The notes under the pieces were generated by a model, which saw nothing but the letters and a program-made list of their open reading frames with translations, did no database searches and was not told where the DNA came from. Positions 1 through 8,735 of a stretch of DNA of 64,000 nucleotides are shown here, piece after piece; the first letter of the stretch is position 1; each line of letters begins with the position of its first letter. Made by a program: the position numbers and the translations under genes. Origin of the DNA: an uncultured Alphaproteobacteria bacterium (GTDB taxonomy: Bacteria; Pseudomonadota; Alphaproteobacteria; UBA8366; GCA-2717185); the NCBI GenBank assembly GCA_943788635.1, contig CALSRA010000013.1, forward strand, positions 144,926 to 208,925, in the 5' to 3' direction.

Positions 1-144
1 GACCCTGATCTGGCGGAAACCCGCGCCCGCGCTGCCGGCCATACCATCCTGGCCGGCGCTACGGACAAGCCGCATGGCCTGCGTGAGGCCTATATTCTCG
101 ACCCCGACGGGTACTGCTGGGTTGTCGATATACCGCTTGGTTAA
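1..144 (+). CDS. VOC (glyoxalase/dioxygenase-fold) protein, C-terminal fragment
   Basis: The reading frame is open from the first base and stops at TAA 142-144, so only the last 47 residues of a longer gene are present. The tail YILDPDGYCWVVDIP is the typical end of a vicinal-oxygen-chelate domain, where the family motif DPDGxxWE/V closes the last beta strand of the metal-binding fold. The substrate cannot be told from this fragment. A GntR-family regulator follows 100 bp downstream on the same strand. Confidence 0.75.
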   Translation, partial: DPDLAETRARAAGHTILAGATDKPHGLREAYILDPDGYCWVVDIPLG

Positions 145-206
145 AACTGACGGCAGCATTCCACAATTGATTTATTCGTATATTACTATGCATGATGCGG
201 GACAGT

Positions 207-226
207 TCAGGATAATACTATCCTGA
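207..226. promoter_or_regulatory. Perfect inverted repeat just upstream of the GntR gene (putative operator)
   Basis: Two perfect 8-bp arms, TCAGGATA and TATCCTGA, flank a 4-bp spacer (ATAC). The site ends 5 bp before the AAGGAG ribosome binding site at 231-236 and 18 bp before the GTG start of the regulator. GntR/FadR dimers bind short palindromes of this size and commonly repress their own gene. That this one is the autoregulatory operator is inference from position and symmetry. Confidence 0.55.
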
Positions 227-244
227 GCGAAAGGAGACGGTTTC

Positions 245-967
245 GTGACATTGCAGCATTTCGATCAGGGTATCGATGTAACGCCCTATCGCCGGAATTT
301 CAAAATCGACCGGAAACGGCCAGCCGCAACGCAGGTCTATGAAGACATGCGCATGCGTATTATCTCGCTGGAGCTGGAGCCCGGCACCAATATCTCGCGC
401 CTGGAACTGGTCGAACATTACAATGTCAGCCAGACGCCGGTGCGCGACGCGATCATCCTGCTGGAAAAGGAAGGCCTGATCGACGTCTATCCCCAGTCCA
501 AAAGTCTGGTCACCAGGATCGATATCGACCATGCACGGGAAACCCAGTTCCTGCGCACCGCGTTTGACATCGAAGTTGCCCGCCAGCTTGCAACAAAGAG
601 CGACAAATCGGGACTGGCAGAGGCCAAGGCCATTCTTACGGCACAGCAGGTCGCGATCAGCGGTGACAGCGACCTCGACCTTTTTCGGGATCTCGATCAC
701 CGTTTCCACTGGGCGCTCGCCGATGCCATCGGACAGACCAACCTGTGGCACCTGATCATGTCACGTGCCGGCCATATTGACCGTTTGCGGAACCTGCACC
801 TGCCCGATACGGGAAAGGCGAACCGCATCCTGTCCGACCATGAACGGATCATGGCCGCAATCGAAGCTTCTGACCCGGAAGACGCAGCGCGGGCAATTCG
901 CGGACATCTGACAGGGACATTGCGATCCGCCCCCGCCCTCATGGAAAAATACCCGGCTTATTTCTAA
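245..967 (+). CDS. GntR family transcriptional regulator, FadR/FCD subfamily
   Basis: 240 aa, the usual size for FCD-type GntR regulators. Residues about 30-90 form the winged helix-turn-helix, with the recognition region VSQTPVRDAIILLEKEGL close to family consensus. Residues about 95-220 are the all-helical FCD ligand domain, including DLDHRFHWALADAIGQ and the final helix HERIMAAIEASD that usually supplies metal-ligand His/Asp residues. The GTG start at 245 has AAGGAG at 231-236. Regulators of this subfamily respond to organic acids or sugar acids and usually control neighbouring catabolic genes. The likely target here is itself and possibly the VOC-containing unit upstream. Confidence 0.9.
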   Translation: MTLQHFDQGIDVTPYRRNFKIDRKRPAATQVYEDMRMRIISLELEPGTNISRLELVEHYNVSQTPVRDAIILLEKEGLIDVYPQSKSLVTRIDIDHARETQFLRTAFDIEVARQLATKSDKSGLAEAKAILTAQQVAISGDSDLDLFRDLDHRFHWALADAIGQTNLWHLIMSRAGHIDRLRNLHLPDTGKANRILSDHERIMAAIEASDPEDAARAIRGHLTGTLRSAPALMEKYPAYF

Positions 968-1076
968 CGTGCCGTTTTAGCGGGCCTGAATAGCCGATCC
1001 GCCATTTGTTCTGGCTCGCGCCGGTTTCACACCAACGTGACTTGAGCCCGAGGCCACGGCCAAACAGACTGGCCCC

Positions 1077-2048
1077 ATGATGAAAAAGCTCCTGATTATA
1101 TTTACGCTGCTGCTTTTTCAGGCATTGCCTGCCAAAGCAGACCCGTCCCTGTGGCAATCCCGCTGGCCCGATACCGATTTTTCAAAACGCAGTATCGAAT
1201 ATTCCGAAATTCTGTCCGGCGGCGTCAGCAAGGATCAGATTCCGGCCATCGACGACCCGGTCTTTGTAGCGGTCGGCGCAGCGAAGGACCTCGCGGATAC
1301 GGACCCGGTCATCGGGTTGACCGTGAACGGCGAAAGCCGCGCCTATCCGCTGCGTATCCTGATCTGGCACGAAATCGTCAATGACGAGATCGGCGGCGTC
1401 CCGGTCAGCGTCACCTTCTGCCCGCTCTGCAATACGGCCATTGCCTTCGATCGCCGGCTTGATGGACAGGTGTTCGATTTCGGCACGACCGGCAAGCTGC
1501 GCAATTCGGACCTTGTGATGTATGACCGCCAGACCGAAAGCTGGTGGCAGCAGTTCCTGGGCGAAGGCATTATCGGCGAGATGACGGGCAAGGTGCTGAA
1601 GGCCCTGCCTGCGCGGCTTGAATCCTGGGCTGATTTCCGCGCCCGCGCCCCGCAAGGCAAGGTGCTGGTACCGAATGACCCGGGCATGCGGGCCTATGGT
1701 GCCAACCCCTATGTCGGCTATGATTCGCTGCCCCGGCCTTTCCTGTATGGCGGTGAAATGCCCGACGGCATCCCGCCGCTGACACGGGTTGTGTCATTCG
1801 GCGACCTTATGCAGGGATGGAGTATCGACCTCCTTCGCCAGAAACAGCAGGTCGAACTGGACGATGGCACGGTTCTGCGCTGGAAACCCGGGCAGAACTC
1901 GGCGCTCGATTCCGGACAGATCGCCCGTGGCAAGGATGTCGGAAGCGTCACTGTGCAACGCGACGGAACCGATATTCCCTATTTCGTGGATTTCGCTTTC
2001 GCGTTCCACGCCTTTTTCCCGGAGGCGGCGCTACATATCACGCCGTAG
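1077..2048 (+). CDS. DUF3179 domain-containing secreted protein
   Basis: 323 aa. Residues 1-22 are a signal peptide (MMKKLLIIFTLLLFQALPAKA) ending in an A-x-A type cleavage site. The mature part carries the DUF3179 hallmarks: VTFCPLCNTAIAFDR with two cysteines spaced CxxC near residue 115, then FGTTGKLRNSDLVMYDR, and SWWQQF. The family is exported and of unknown biochemical role. The paired Cys and the conserved Asp/Arg residues suggest redox or metal chemistry, but this is not established. It stands alone, converging with a small secreted protein on the other strand. Confidence 0.85.
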   Translation: MMKKLLIIFTLLLFQALPAKADPSLWQSRWPDTDFSKRSIEYSEILSGGVSKDQIPAIDDPVFVAVGAAKDLADTDPVIGLTVNGESRAYPLRILIWHEIVNDEIGGVPVSVTFCPLCNTAIAFDRRLDGQVFDFGTTGKLRNSDLVMYDRQTESWWQQFLGEGIIGEMTGKVLKALPARLESWADFRARAPQGKVLVPNDPGMRAYGANPYVGYDSLPRPFLYGGEMPDGIPPLTRVVSFGDLMQGWSIDLLRQKQQVELDDGTVLRWKPGQNSALDSGQIARGKDVGSVTVQRDGTDIPYFVDFAFAFHAFFPEAALHITP

Positions 2049-2063
2049 CCCGCCATACCGGGG

Positions 2064-2372
2064 TTAATAGGACTGGCCGGTCATCGCCATTGGTTCCTGC
2101 AGCGACTGCCAGTTTTCGCCAACGGCCATGAGGCAGGTCTGACCACCGGGCACCGTGAAAATAATCGTCCAGCTTCCGGTCTCCGAGGAAAAGATCTCGA
2201 CCAGGCTGCCATTGCGGGCGATGCCGGCGGAGGTCTGCTGTTCTTCGTATCCGTCGGTCAGCCGGTTGACGATTTCAACCCGTTCGCCACAAACCGTTTG
2301 CGCCGAAGCCGGTACCGTAAATGTAAAAAACGCGAGCAAGGTGCATGTAATCGCAAGTGTCGAGCGCATCAT
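2064..2372 (-). CDS. Small secreted protein of unknown function
   Basis: 102 aa with a clear signal peptide (MMRSTLAITCTLLAFFTFTVPASAQ, cleavage after ASA). The mature region of about 77 residues contains two cysteines, at VCGERVEI and GGQTCLMA, that could form one disulfide. The segment SLVEIFSSETGSWTIIFT resembles small periplasmic beta-strand proteins common in Rhodospirillales. I do not recognise a named family. It converges with the DUF3179 gene, leaving 15 bp between the stop codons. Confidence 0.65.
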   Translation of the reverse strand: MMRSTLAITCTLLAFFTFTVPASAQTVCGERVEIVNRLTDGYEEQQTSAGIARNGSLVEIFSSETGSWTIIFTVPGGQTCLMAVGENWQSLQEPMAMTGQSY

Positions 2373-2585
2373 GAACGTCTCCTATCGGGCGCCCGCCCGG
2401 AAATGCTGCGCACCTCCCAAATTTACGCAAAGGTTCTACCGGGATATTATTGAACGCCAATCCTTCGACCCGGCCTATTCACCATATTATTCGGCGAATA
2501 GTGTGCCGTTACCGTATAAAATACTGGTAAAATTACGGTTAACGAGGGATTCCGGCAATTTTAGGTAGAGTGACGCCCTGTCGCG
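2373..2585. other. Intergenic region between the small secreted protein and pntB
   Basis: 213 bp, locally AT-richer than the flanks. It contains a short perfect palindrome TATTCGGCGAATA within the AT-rich part. It must hold the promoter of the secreted-protein gene (reverse strand) and the 3-prime end of the pnt operon. I see no convincing terminator hairpin with a T run and no open reading frame worth calling. Confidence 0.4.
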
Positions 2586-4026
2586 TCAGATTGCCTGCAA
2601 TGCGTTTACGATGTCTTCGCTCATCTTTTTGGCATCATCGAACAACATCATCGTGTTGTCCCGGATAGAACAGTCGTTATCGACGCCGGCATAGCCCGGG
2701 CTGAGCGAGCGCTTCACGAACAGCACCGTCCCGGCTTCTCCACATCCAGGATCGGCATGCCGTAGATCGGGCTGTTCCGGATCCGTCTTGGCGCCGGGTT
2801 GGTCACATCGTTGGCGCCAATCACGAAGGCAACATCGGTCGTGGCGAAATCGCGGTTGATCTCTTCCAGCTCGAACACTCTCGTCATAGGGCACGTTGGC
2901 TTCGGCCAGCAGCACGTTCATGTGCCCCGGCATACGCCCGGCGACCGGATGAATGGCGTAGCGGACCTTCACGCCCTCGGCCTTCAGCATATCGCACATC
3001 TCGCGCAGGGCATGCTGTGCCTGGGCCACCGCCATGCCGTAACCCGGCACGATGATGACACTGCGCGCGTTCTCCATGATGAACGCCGCATCCTCGGCGC
3101 TGCCCGCTTGACGTCTTGTCGCCGGGTCATGCCGTCGGCGGCGCCGCCGGCCTTCGCCACCAAAACCGCCCAGGATGCACGCTGATGAACGACCGGTTCA
3201 TCGCCTTGCACATGATGTAGACTGAGGATCGCGCCGGACGAGCCGACCAGGCGCCCGGTGATGATCAGCGCTGGTTGCCAGCGTGAAACCGATACCGCAC
3301 GCCGCCCAGCCGGAATAGGAGTTCAGCATCGAGATCACGACCGGCATATCCGCGCCGCCGATCGGCACGATGATCAGCACGCCCAGCACGCAGAGACAGC
3401 ATCAGCGATCGTCCAGAACCCAGGCTAGGCGTCTGTTCCACATCGCGGTACCAGGCGATCCACGCGACCGAACAGGATCAGCCCGAGCACCGCGTTCAGC
3501 AGCGTGCTGGCCCTGGAAAAGACCACCGGCGACGCCCGTGAGCAGTGCCCCGCAGCTTACCGAAGGCGACGATGGACCCGGTGAAGGTGACCGCGCCGAT
3601 CGCCAGCCCCGACGCTCATCTCCACCAGGCTGCCCAGCGGATAGATCGTCCAGGAACTGGTGCCGATGCCATAGGCCGCGGGGTCGGTAGAACGCCGCCG
3701 CGGCCACGAAAACAGGCCGCGAGGCCCGACCAGGCTGTGGAAGGCCGCGACCAGCTCCGGCAGCGCCGTCATCTCGATCTTGCGGCGCGACCACGGTGCC
3801 AATCGCCGCCACCGATCACGCATGCCCAGCGAGGATCACCTCAGTAGCTCAGCACCCCCGGTCAAGGCCAGCGTGGTGCCGATGGCGATCACGGTCATGC
3901 CGAGCGATGCCGCAGCATATTGCCCCGGCGCGCCGTGGTCCGGCGAGCTCAGCCCGCGCAGCGCCATGATGAAAGCAGACGCTGGCGAACCAGGTAGGCA
4001 GTATGGCGGAATAGATTCTCGCTCAT
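2586..4026 (-). pseudogene. pntB: NAD(P) transhydrogenase subunit beta, frame-disrupted (probably sequence errors)
   Basis: PntB is the membrane and NADP(H)-binding subunit of the proton-translocating transhydrogenase that makes NADPH from NADH using the proton gradient. The ATG at 4026 opens MSENLFRHTAYLV. Family-like segments then appear in all three reverse frames: FIMALRG, LGMTVIAIGTTLALTG, SVIIVPGYGMAVAQAQHALR (NADP domain), [19 protein letters not shown] and [18 protein letters not shown]. The TGA at 2586 follows VNALQAI. The 1441-bp span fits a protein of about 480 aa against 464 usual. Several breaks are compensating one-base indels, for example near 2670, where D-C-S-I-R-D replaces the expected D-L-F-Y-R-D. 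The pattern points to sequencing error rather than decay. Confidence 0.85.
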
Positions 4027-4492
4027 CGATGCGCGGCCCGGCCTCAGCTGTTTCTTGCTGGAACATCGACAGCATGCGCTGCGTAGACGATGAAGCCGCC
4101 GAAAGATGTTCACGGAGGCCAGCACCACCGCGCTAGAAGCCGCATGACCTTTGCGAGAAGCTCGTCTCGGCCGGGCCCGCCGCGATCAGCGCGCCGACGA
4201 TGATCACCGACGAAATCGCGTTGGTCACGCTCATCAGCGGCGAATGCAGCGCCGGCGTCACGCGCCAGACCACGTAGTAGCCCACGAAAACCGGCGAGCA
4301 CCAAGACCGTCAAGTCCGAAGACGAAAGGGTCGACCGCCGCTGGCCGGTACCGGCGGCAGCAAGCTCGAGGTTGGCCTGAATCGAGCCGCCGCTTGGGCC
4401 AGCCTTGAACCGACTCAGCTGGCCAAGCGCTCGGCTTCCTCTGCCAGCAATACTCTGGCAGCCGGTTCGAGCCAGCTGTATCCGTTCTCCAT
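4023..4492 (-). pseudogene. pntAB: NAD(P) transhydrogenase subunit alpha part 2, frame-disrupted
   Basis: This is the small membrane subunit that lies between pntAA and pntB in alphaproteobacteria. The ATG at 4492 starts MENGYSWLEPAARVLLAEE. Fragments in other frames ([51 protein letters not shown]) match the family order over about 150 residues. The reading frame is broken several times. The exact stop is uncertain: in one frame a TGA overlaps the pntB ATG at 4023-4026, the arrangement expected for coupled translation. The start lies 23 bp after the pntAA stop. Confidence 0.75.
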
Positions 4493-4515
4493 CGCTACAG
4501 TCTCCTCCGATTGTC

Positions 4516-5751
4516 TTAGTCAGCCGCCGCTTTCGCCGCCGCGCGTTTTGGTTCGCCGGCGGCGTCTCGGCGATGGCGAGCGACCGGGTCGTGCACCACC
4601 GCGCCGGCGCGGGTGACCAGGGTCCCGGCTTGACGATTTCGTCTTCCGTATCCACCGTCAGCGACGTCCCGCCTTCCGGATCGATCAGCGGGCTCACGAA
4701 ATTCAACTGAGGTTCTTGGCGTATAGCGCAAACGATCGGCGTCGCATCCGCGGCTACGCGGCCCGGCACGTTCGCGTGGCCGACGATCTTTACCCCGTGC
4801 TCCTCCACGACCTCGCCAAGCTGCGACAAGCGGGCAGTTGCCGCCCGGCTTCGACCGCCAGATCAACGATCACCGAGCCCGGCTTCATCGCCTTGACCAT
4901 GTCGGCGCTCACCAGGACCGGCGCCGGGCGGCCCGGTATCAAGCGCCGTGCAGATGACGATATCCTGCTTGGTGAATCGTTTCGGCGATCAGCGCCGCCT
5001 GCTTGGCTCGCGATAGGCGGCGCTCATTTCCTTCGCATAGCCGCCGGACGGTCTGCGCCTGGGCTTGAATTCCTCGTCCTCGACCGCGACGAAGCTGCCG
5101 CCGAGCGCTTTCGACCTGCTCCTTGGCGGCGGGGCGGACGTCGCTGGCCGAGACCACCGCGCCCAGCCGGCGCGCCGTCGCGATCGCCTGCAGTCCCGGC
5201 GACGCCCGGCGCCCATGACCAGAACGCATTTGCGCCGGCGGAACCGTGCCCGCCGCCGTCATCATCATCGGGAATGCGCGGCCGAACTCCGCAGCCGCGT
5301 CCAGTACCGACTTGTAACCGGCAAGATTGGATTGCGATGACAGGATATCCATCGCCTGCGCCCGCGTGATTCGCGGCGCCATTTCCAGGGCGAAGGCGGT
5401 TATGCCCGCATCGGCCAGCGCCTGCACACGATCTGCTTCGCTGCGCGCCTGTATCTGGCAAATCAGAACCTGACCGCTTGTGAACTCCGAAAGTTCATCA
5501 GTTCCTTCGGCGGCTGTCATCGGGCTCTGGATCTTGAGCACGATTTCCGCGCCCTCCAGGGCCGACTTTGCGCTGGCGGCGATTGTGGCACCCGCATCCC
5601 GGTACGCTTCGTCCGAAATGGATGCCCCTTTGCCGGCGCCTTTTTCGACAACGACTTCGGCGCCAAGGCCTATGAGTTTCCGGATGGTTTCTGGAACGCC
5701 GGCGACCCTCGTTTCATGGGGTCGCCTTTCCTTGAGAACAGCGATTTTCAT
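4516..5751 (-). pseudogene. pntAA: NAD(P) transhydrogenase subunit alpha part 1, frame-disrupted
   Basis: This is the soluble NAD(H)-binding subunit. The first 170 codons are intact and typical: MKIAVLKERRPHETRVAGVP, then GLGAEVVVEKGAGKGASISD and QSNLAGYKSVLDAAAEFGRAF. After about 5240 the frame changes repeatedly. Conserved pieces can be collected from the three frames: LQAIATARRLGAVVSASDVR, LGGSFVAVEDEEFK, GGYAKEMSAAYRE, VVEEHGVKIVGHANVPGRVA, NFVSPLIDPEGG, TLVTRAGAVVHDPVA. The stop is TGA/TAA-side at 4516 after AAKAAAD. The 1236-bp span gives about 410 aa, near the family length of about 380. The gene heads the operon pntAA-pntAB-pntB and diverges from the TauD gene. Confidence 0.85.
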
Positions 5752-5955
5752 CAGTGGCGATCCTGCCTACCTGCGGTTTCCAAGCGCGCCAAGATACAGA
5801 AAGAACCGCTCTTGCCAAGAGGCTGTGACCGTATATTTGATTTTCTCGACGAAAGAGTTGAAGCTACGCGCAGAATCGCGCCGCAATACGCACCTTAAAT
5901 AGCGCCCATAGAAATTAAATCTGCCTTTGATTGAAAACGTATCAGGATAAAGTTC

Positions 5956-6819
5956 ATGCCCTACCAGCACATCGAAGTCACTCCAATCGCCGGCGCTCTT
6001 GGCGCTGAAATCGGCGGCATTGATCTGTCCCGCGAACTGGATGACGCAACCTTCGATGAAGTGCGCCATGCCTTCCATGAAAACCTCGTCATCTTTTTCC
6101 GGGATCAGATCCTGACCCCGGCGCAGCACAGGGCGTTCGCCCGCCGCTTCGGCGAGCTGGACATCCATCCCTTTGCCGCCGGGCTGGATGGTTTCCCCGA
6201 GGTCATGCCCGTTATCAAGGAAGCCACGGACCGGGCAGGTAATTTCGGCGGCACATGGCATTCCGACGTGACGTTTTATGAGAAGCCGGCGCTGGGCTCG
6301 ATCCTGTACGCGCTCGATGTGCCGCCCCACGGCGGCGATACCATGTTCGCGAACATGTACATGGCCTATGACGCCCTCTCCGATGGCATGAAGCTGATGC
6401 TGGACGGGATGACGGCGCTGCACGACGCCTCCCGGGTCTATGGCGCTGCGAATAGCCGCGCGACTGACCGCCAGGAAAAGGGCAGCCAGTCGATGAAAAT
6501 CCGTACCGGCGTGGATGCGGAAAAAGTGGTCGAACATCCCGTCGTTCGTACCCATCCCGCAACCGGCCGCAAGGGCCTGTTCGTCAACCACAACTTCACG
6601 AGCGGCTTTAAAGGCTGGACCGAAGCGGAAAGCGCCCCGCTGCTGGAATACCTGTATGAGCATTCAGTCCGGCCGGAATTCACCTGCCGGTTCCGCTGGC
6701 AGCCAAAGTCGATCGCATTCTGGGACAATCGCTGTACGCAGCATTTCGCCCTGAACGACTATCAGGGACATCGGCGTGAAATGCACCGCGTCACGGTTAC
6801 CGGCGACCGCCCGGTCTAG
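5956..6819 (+). CDS. TauD/TfdA family Fe(II)/2-oxoglutarate-dependent dioxygenase
   Basis: 287 aa, typical length. The family oxidises a substrate such as taurine, a phenoxyacetate or a sulfate ester while decarboxylating 2-oxoglutarate. The iron ligands are visible: WHSDVTF (His-x-Asp, about residue 100) and the distal His in NRCTQHFALND near residue 260. The 2-oxoglutarate Arg lies in HRREMHRVTV close to the C-terminus. It stands alone on the forward strand between the divergent pnt operon and the convergent VOC gene. It closely resembles the dioxygenase at 33708-34544: both share FRWxP...WDNRCTQH and GDRP near the end. The substrate cannot be deduced. Confidence 0.92.
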   Translation: MPYQHIEVTPIAGALGAEIGGIDLSRELDDATFDEVRHAFHENLVIFFRDQILTPAQHRAFARRFGELDIHPFAAGLDGFPEVMPVIKEATDRAGNFGGTWHSDVTFYEKPALGSILYALDVPPHGGDTMFANMYMAYDALSDGMKLMLDGMTALHDASRVYGAANSRATDRQEKGSQSMKIRTGVDAEKVVEHPVVRTHPATGRKGLFVNHNFTSGFKGWTEAESAPLLEYLYEHSVRPEFTCRFRWQPKSIAFWDNRCTQHFALNDYQGHRREMHRVTVTGDRPV

Positions 6820-6857
6820 GGAGCGCCCGGTTTAGGGAGCGCCCTATCTAGGGATTG
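6810..6857. repeat. Three tandem 16-bp repeats spanning two convergent stop codons
   Basis: Units are CCCGGTCTAGGGAGCG (6810-6825), CCCGGTTTAGGGAGCG (6826-6841) and a diverged CCCTATCTAGGGATTG (6842-6857). Copies 1 and 2 differ at one base. The TAG stop of the forward TauD gene (6817-6819) lies in copy 1. The TAG stop of the reverse VOC gene (CTA, 6848-6850) lies in copy 3. Slippage or local duplication is the likely origin. Confidence 0.8.
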
Positions 6858-7237
6858 TAAGCCGGACCCTTCAATTCCACCGTATTGCCGTCCGGATCCT
6901 GCACATAGACCGACGGGCCGTTGCCCTCGGCACCGACGCGGCTTTCCACCTTGCCCATCTCGATCCCATGTTCGGCCAGATGGGCGCGGATCGCCTCGGC
7001 GTCGAAGGGATCAACCCGCACGGCGAAATGATCCATATTGCCCGCCCCCGCCGGCGGTGGGTTTTCCGCAGCATCCATCAGATCAATCATCGATGTTCCG
7101 GCGCGAAGCTGTACCAGCCCGATTGAATCCAGGCGTCGTTCCTCGGTGCAGCCCAGCACGCCGCAATAGAACGCCAGCGCACGATCCATATCCGCAGCAC
7201 GGATGACAACATGATCGATATTGCGGATCGATATCAT
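6848..7237 (-). CDS. VOC family protein (glyoxalase-like)
   Basis: 129 aa, one complete vicinal-oxygen-chelate module of two beta-alpha-beta-beta-beta units. It begins IRNIDHVVIRAADMDRALAF with a His metal ligand near residue 8. It contains NMDHFAVRVD with the second His near residue 68, and ends YVQDPDGNTVELKGPAYNP with the Glu ligand. Function could be an isomerase, lyase or extradiol dioxygenase; sequence alone does not decide. It is last in the reverse run amtB-glnK-serine hydrolase-VOC, starting 8 bp after the hydrolase stop, so it is probably co-transcribed. Confidence 0.85.
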   Translation of the reverse strand: MISIRNIDHVVIRAADMDRALAFYCGVLGCTEERRLDSIGLVQLRAGTSMIDLMDAAENPPPAGAGNMDHFAVRVDPFDAEAIRAHLAEHGIEMGKVESRVGAEGNGPSVYVQDPDGNTVELKGPAYNP

Positions 7238-7245
7238 GATGCGCC

Positions 7246-8349
7246 CTAGCCCAGACTGGCCATGATCCTGCCGATAAGGTCATTCGTCTTGCGGGGGTCG
7301 ATCCAGCGGAACACCGCGACAAGCTGCAGGGCGGGATCGATCCAGACAAGATGCTGCCCCGCGCCCAGCGCAAAGAAGCTGGTTTCCGGGGCGTTGCTGA
7401 ACTGCGCGCCGCCGGTGTTCAGCCACCATAACAGGCCATAGGTCGACTTGACGGGGCATGGCGTGCTCAATGCTTCGAACCAGCTTTCGGGAATCAGTTG
7501 CTGTCCGGCCCAGGCGCCGCGCTGGACGATGAGTTGCCCCATGCGGGCATGGTCGAGCGAAGCAATCCACAATCCGCCCCCCCAATGCGCGCCACCGGGC
7601 ACAGATGCCATCGGCACGCCGTCGATTTCAAAGAATGAGTTGCGATAGTGATGCCACGTCCAGGTATCCGACGCGCCGATCGGGCCCATGATCCGTTCTT
7701 TCAGCACATCCGGCAGCGGACGACGGAACACCTGCATCAGGCACAGGCTCAACCGGTTGACCCGGACGTCGTTATATTCCCAGAAGCTGCCGGGCGGCTG
7801 CAGATCGCGATGGGTGCCCTTTTTCGAATTATCCGCGTCCGCACCGATACGGCGATGCCGGTCGATCAGGTCCGGCTTGTCCCATAGCGAGCCTTCGAAC
7901 TCGCTGGTCATGTTCAGCAGGTGCCGCCAGGTGATGTCGCGGTTCTGGTCGGTATCGAAGGCCGCGTCAATGGCATAGTCGCGAACCGGATCATCGATAC
8001 TGCCGATCAGCCCGTCGGCAACAGCCAGCCCGGCCAGGATCGACAGGTAGCTTTTCGCGGCGCTGAAGGTCATCTCCACGCTGGACGTATCGCCCCAGCT
8101 TGCCGCGATGGACCCGTTCTTCAGAATCAGCCCGTTCGGGCCGGTCCGGTTCTTGCTGGGTCCCAGCGCTTCATTCCAGGGCGCCGGCTCACGCGATTTT
8201 TCGATTGCGGCAAGCCCGGCACTAAGGTCGCGCGGCCAGTGTGTTTCCGCACTTTCCGCAAAGGCGACGGCTTCCGCCAGCCGGTTTGCATCGAACCCCA
8301 GACTGCCCGGGTCGGCCCGGTTCAGCCCCGCAGGTGAAACATCATCCAT
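7246..8349 (-). CDS. Serine hydrolase, beta-lactamase/penicillin-binding-like family
   Basis: About 367 aa. The catalytic SxxK motif appears as SAAK near residue 96 (MTFSAAKSYLSILAGLA) and the YxN motif as EYND in GSFWEYNDVRVN. No signal peptide is seen, so it is probably cytoplasmic, as many esterase-like members are. I chose ATG 8349 because GGGGGAG lies 6 bases upstream; an upstream TTG at 8364 would destroy that site's spacing. It starts 21 bp after glnK and precedes the VOC gene, so it probably sits on the same transcript. Substrate is unknown; the family includes esterases, amidases and D-aminopeptidases. Confidence 0.85.
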   Translation of the reverse strand: MDDVSPAGLNRADPGSLGFDANRLAEAVAFAESAETHWPRDLSAGLAAIEKSREPAPWNEALGPSKNRTGPNGLILKNGSIAASWGDTSSVEMTFSAAKSYLSILAGLAVADGLIGSIDDPVRDYAIDAAFDTDQNRDITWRHLLNMTSEFEGSLWDKPDLIDRHRRIGADADNSKKGTHRDLQPPGSFWEYNDVRVNRLSLCLMQVFRRPLPDVLKERIMGPIGASDTWTWHHYRNSFFEIDGVPMASVPGGAHWGGGLWIASLDHARMGQLIVQRGAWAGQQLIPESWFEALSTPCPVKSTYGLLWWLNTGGAQFSNAPETSFFALGAGQHLVWIDPALQLVAVFRWIDPRKTNDLIGRIMASLG

Positions 8350-8370
8350 GACACACTCCCCCAAATCAGG

Positions 8371-8709
8371 TTACAGCGCGTCATCCCCGGTTTCACCGGT
8401 GCGAATGCGCACGGCTTTCCCCATGTCATAGACGAAGACCTTGCCATCGCCAATCTTTCCGGTCCGCGCGGCTTCCTGGATTGCCTCGACAACGCGGTCG
8501 ACCAGGTCGTCGCTAACTGCGACCTCGACCTTTACTTTCGGCAGGAAATTCACCGTGTATTCGGCGCCACGGTAAATTTCCGTATGGCCGCGCTGGCGGC
8601 CATAGCCTTTGACTTCGGTCGCGGTCATGCCGTTCACCGCCAGTTCACTCAGCGCTTCGCGGACCGCATCCATCTTGTGCGGCTTGATGACAGCCATCAC
8701 CATTTTCAT
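8371..8709 (-). CDS. glnK: PII nitrogen regulatory protein
   Basis: 112 aa, exact family length. It is a trimeric sensor of 2-oxoglutarate, ATP and ADP that controls AmtB and nitrogen-regulated enzymes. The T-loop carries the uridylylation Tyr51 in YRGAEYTVNFLPK. The nucleotide-binding motif TGKIGDGKVFV and the C-terminal RIRTGE are present. GGGGAGG precedes the ATG at a good distance. It follows amtB by 26 bp in the same direction, the reverse of the common glnK-amtB order. The symbol could also be glnB; adjacency to amtB favours glnK. Confidence 0.95.
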   Translation of the reverse strand: MKMVMAVIKPHKMDAVREALSELAVNGMTATEVKGYGRQRGHTEIYRGAEYTVNFLPKVKVEVAVSDDLVDRVVEAIQEAARTGKIGDGKVFVYDMGKAVRIRTGETGDDAL

Positions 8710-8735
8710 GTTTCAGCCTCCCCGTGAAATATTGA

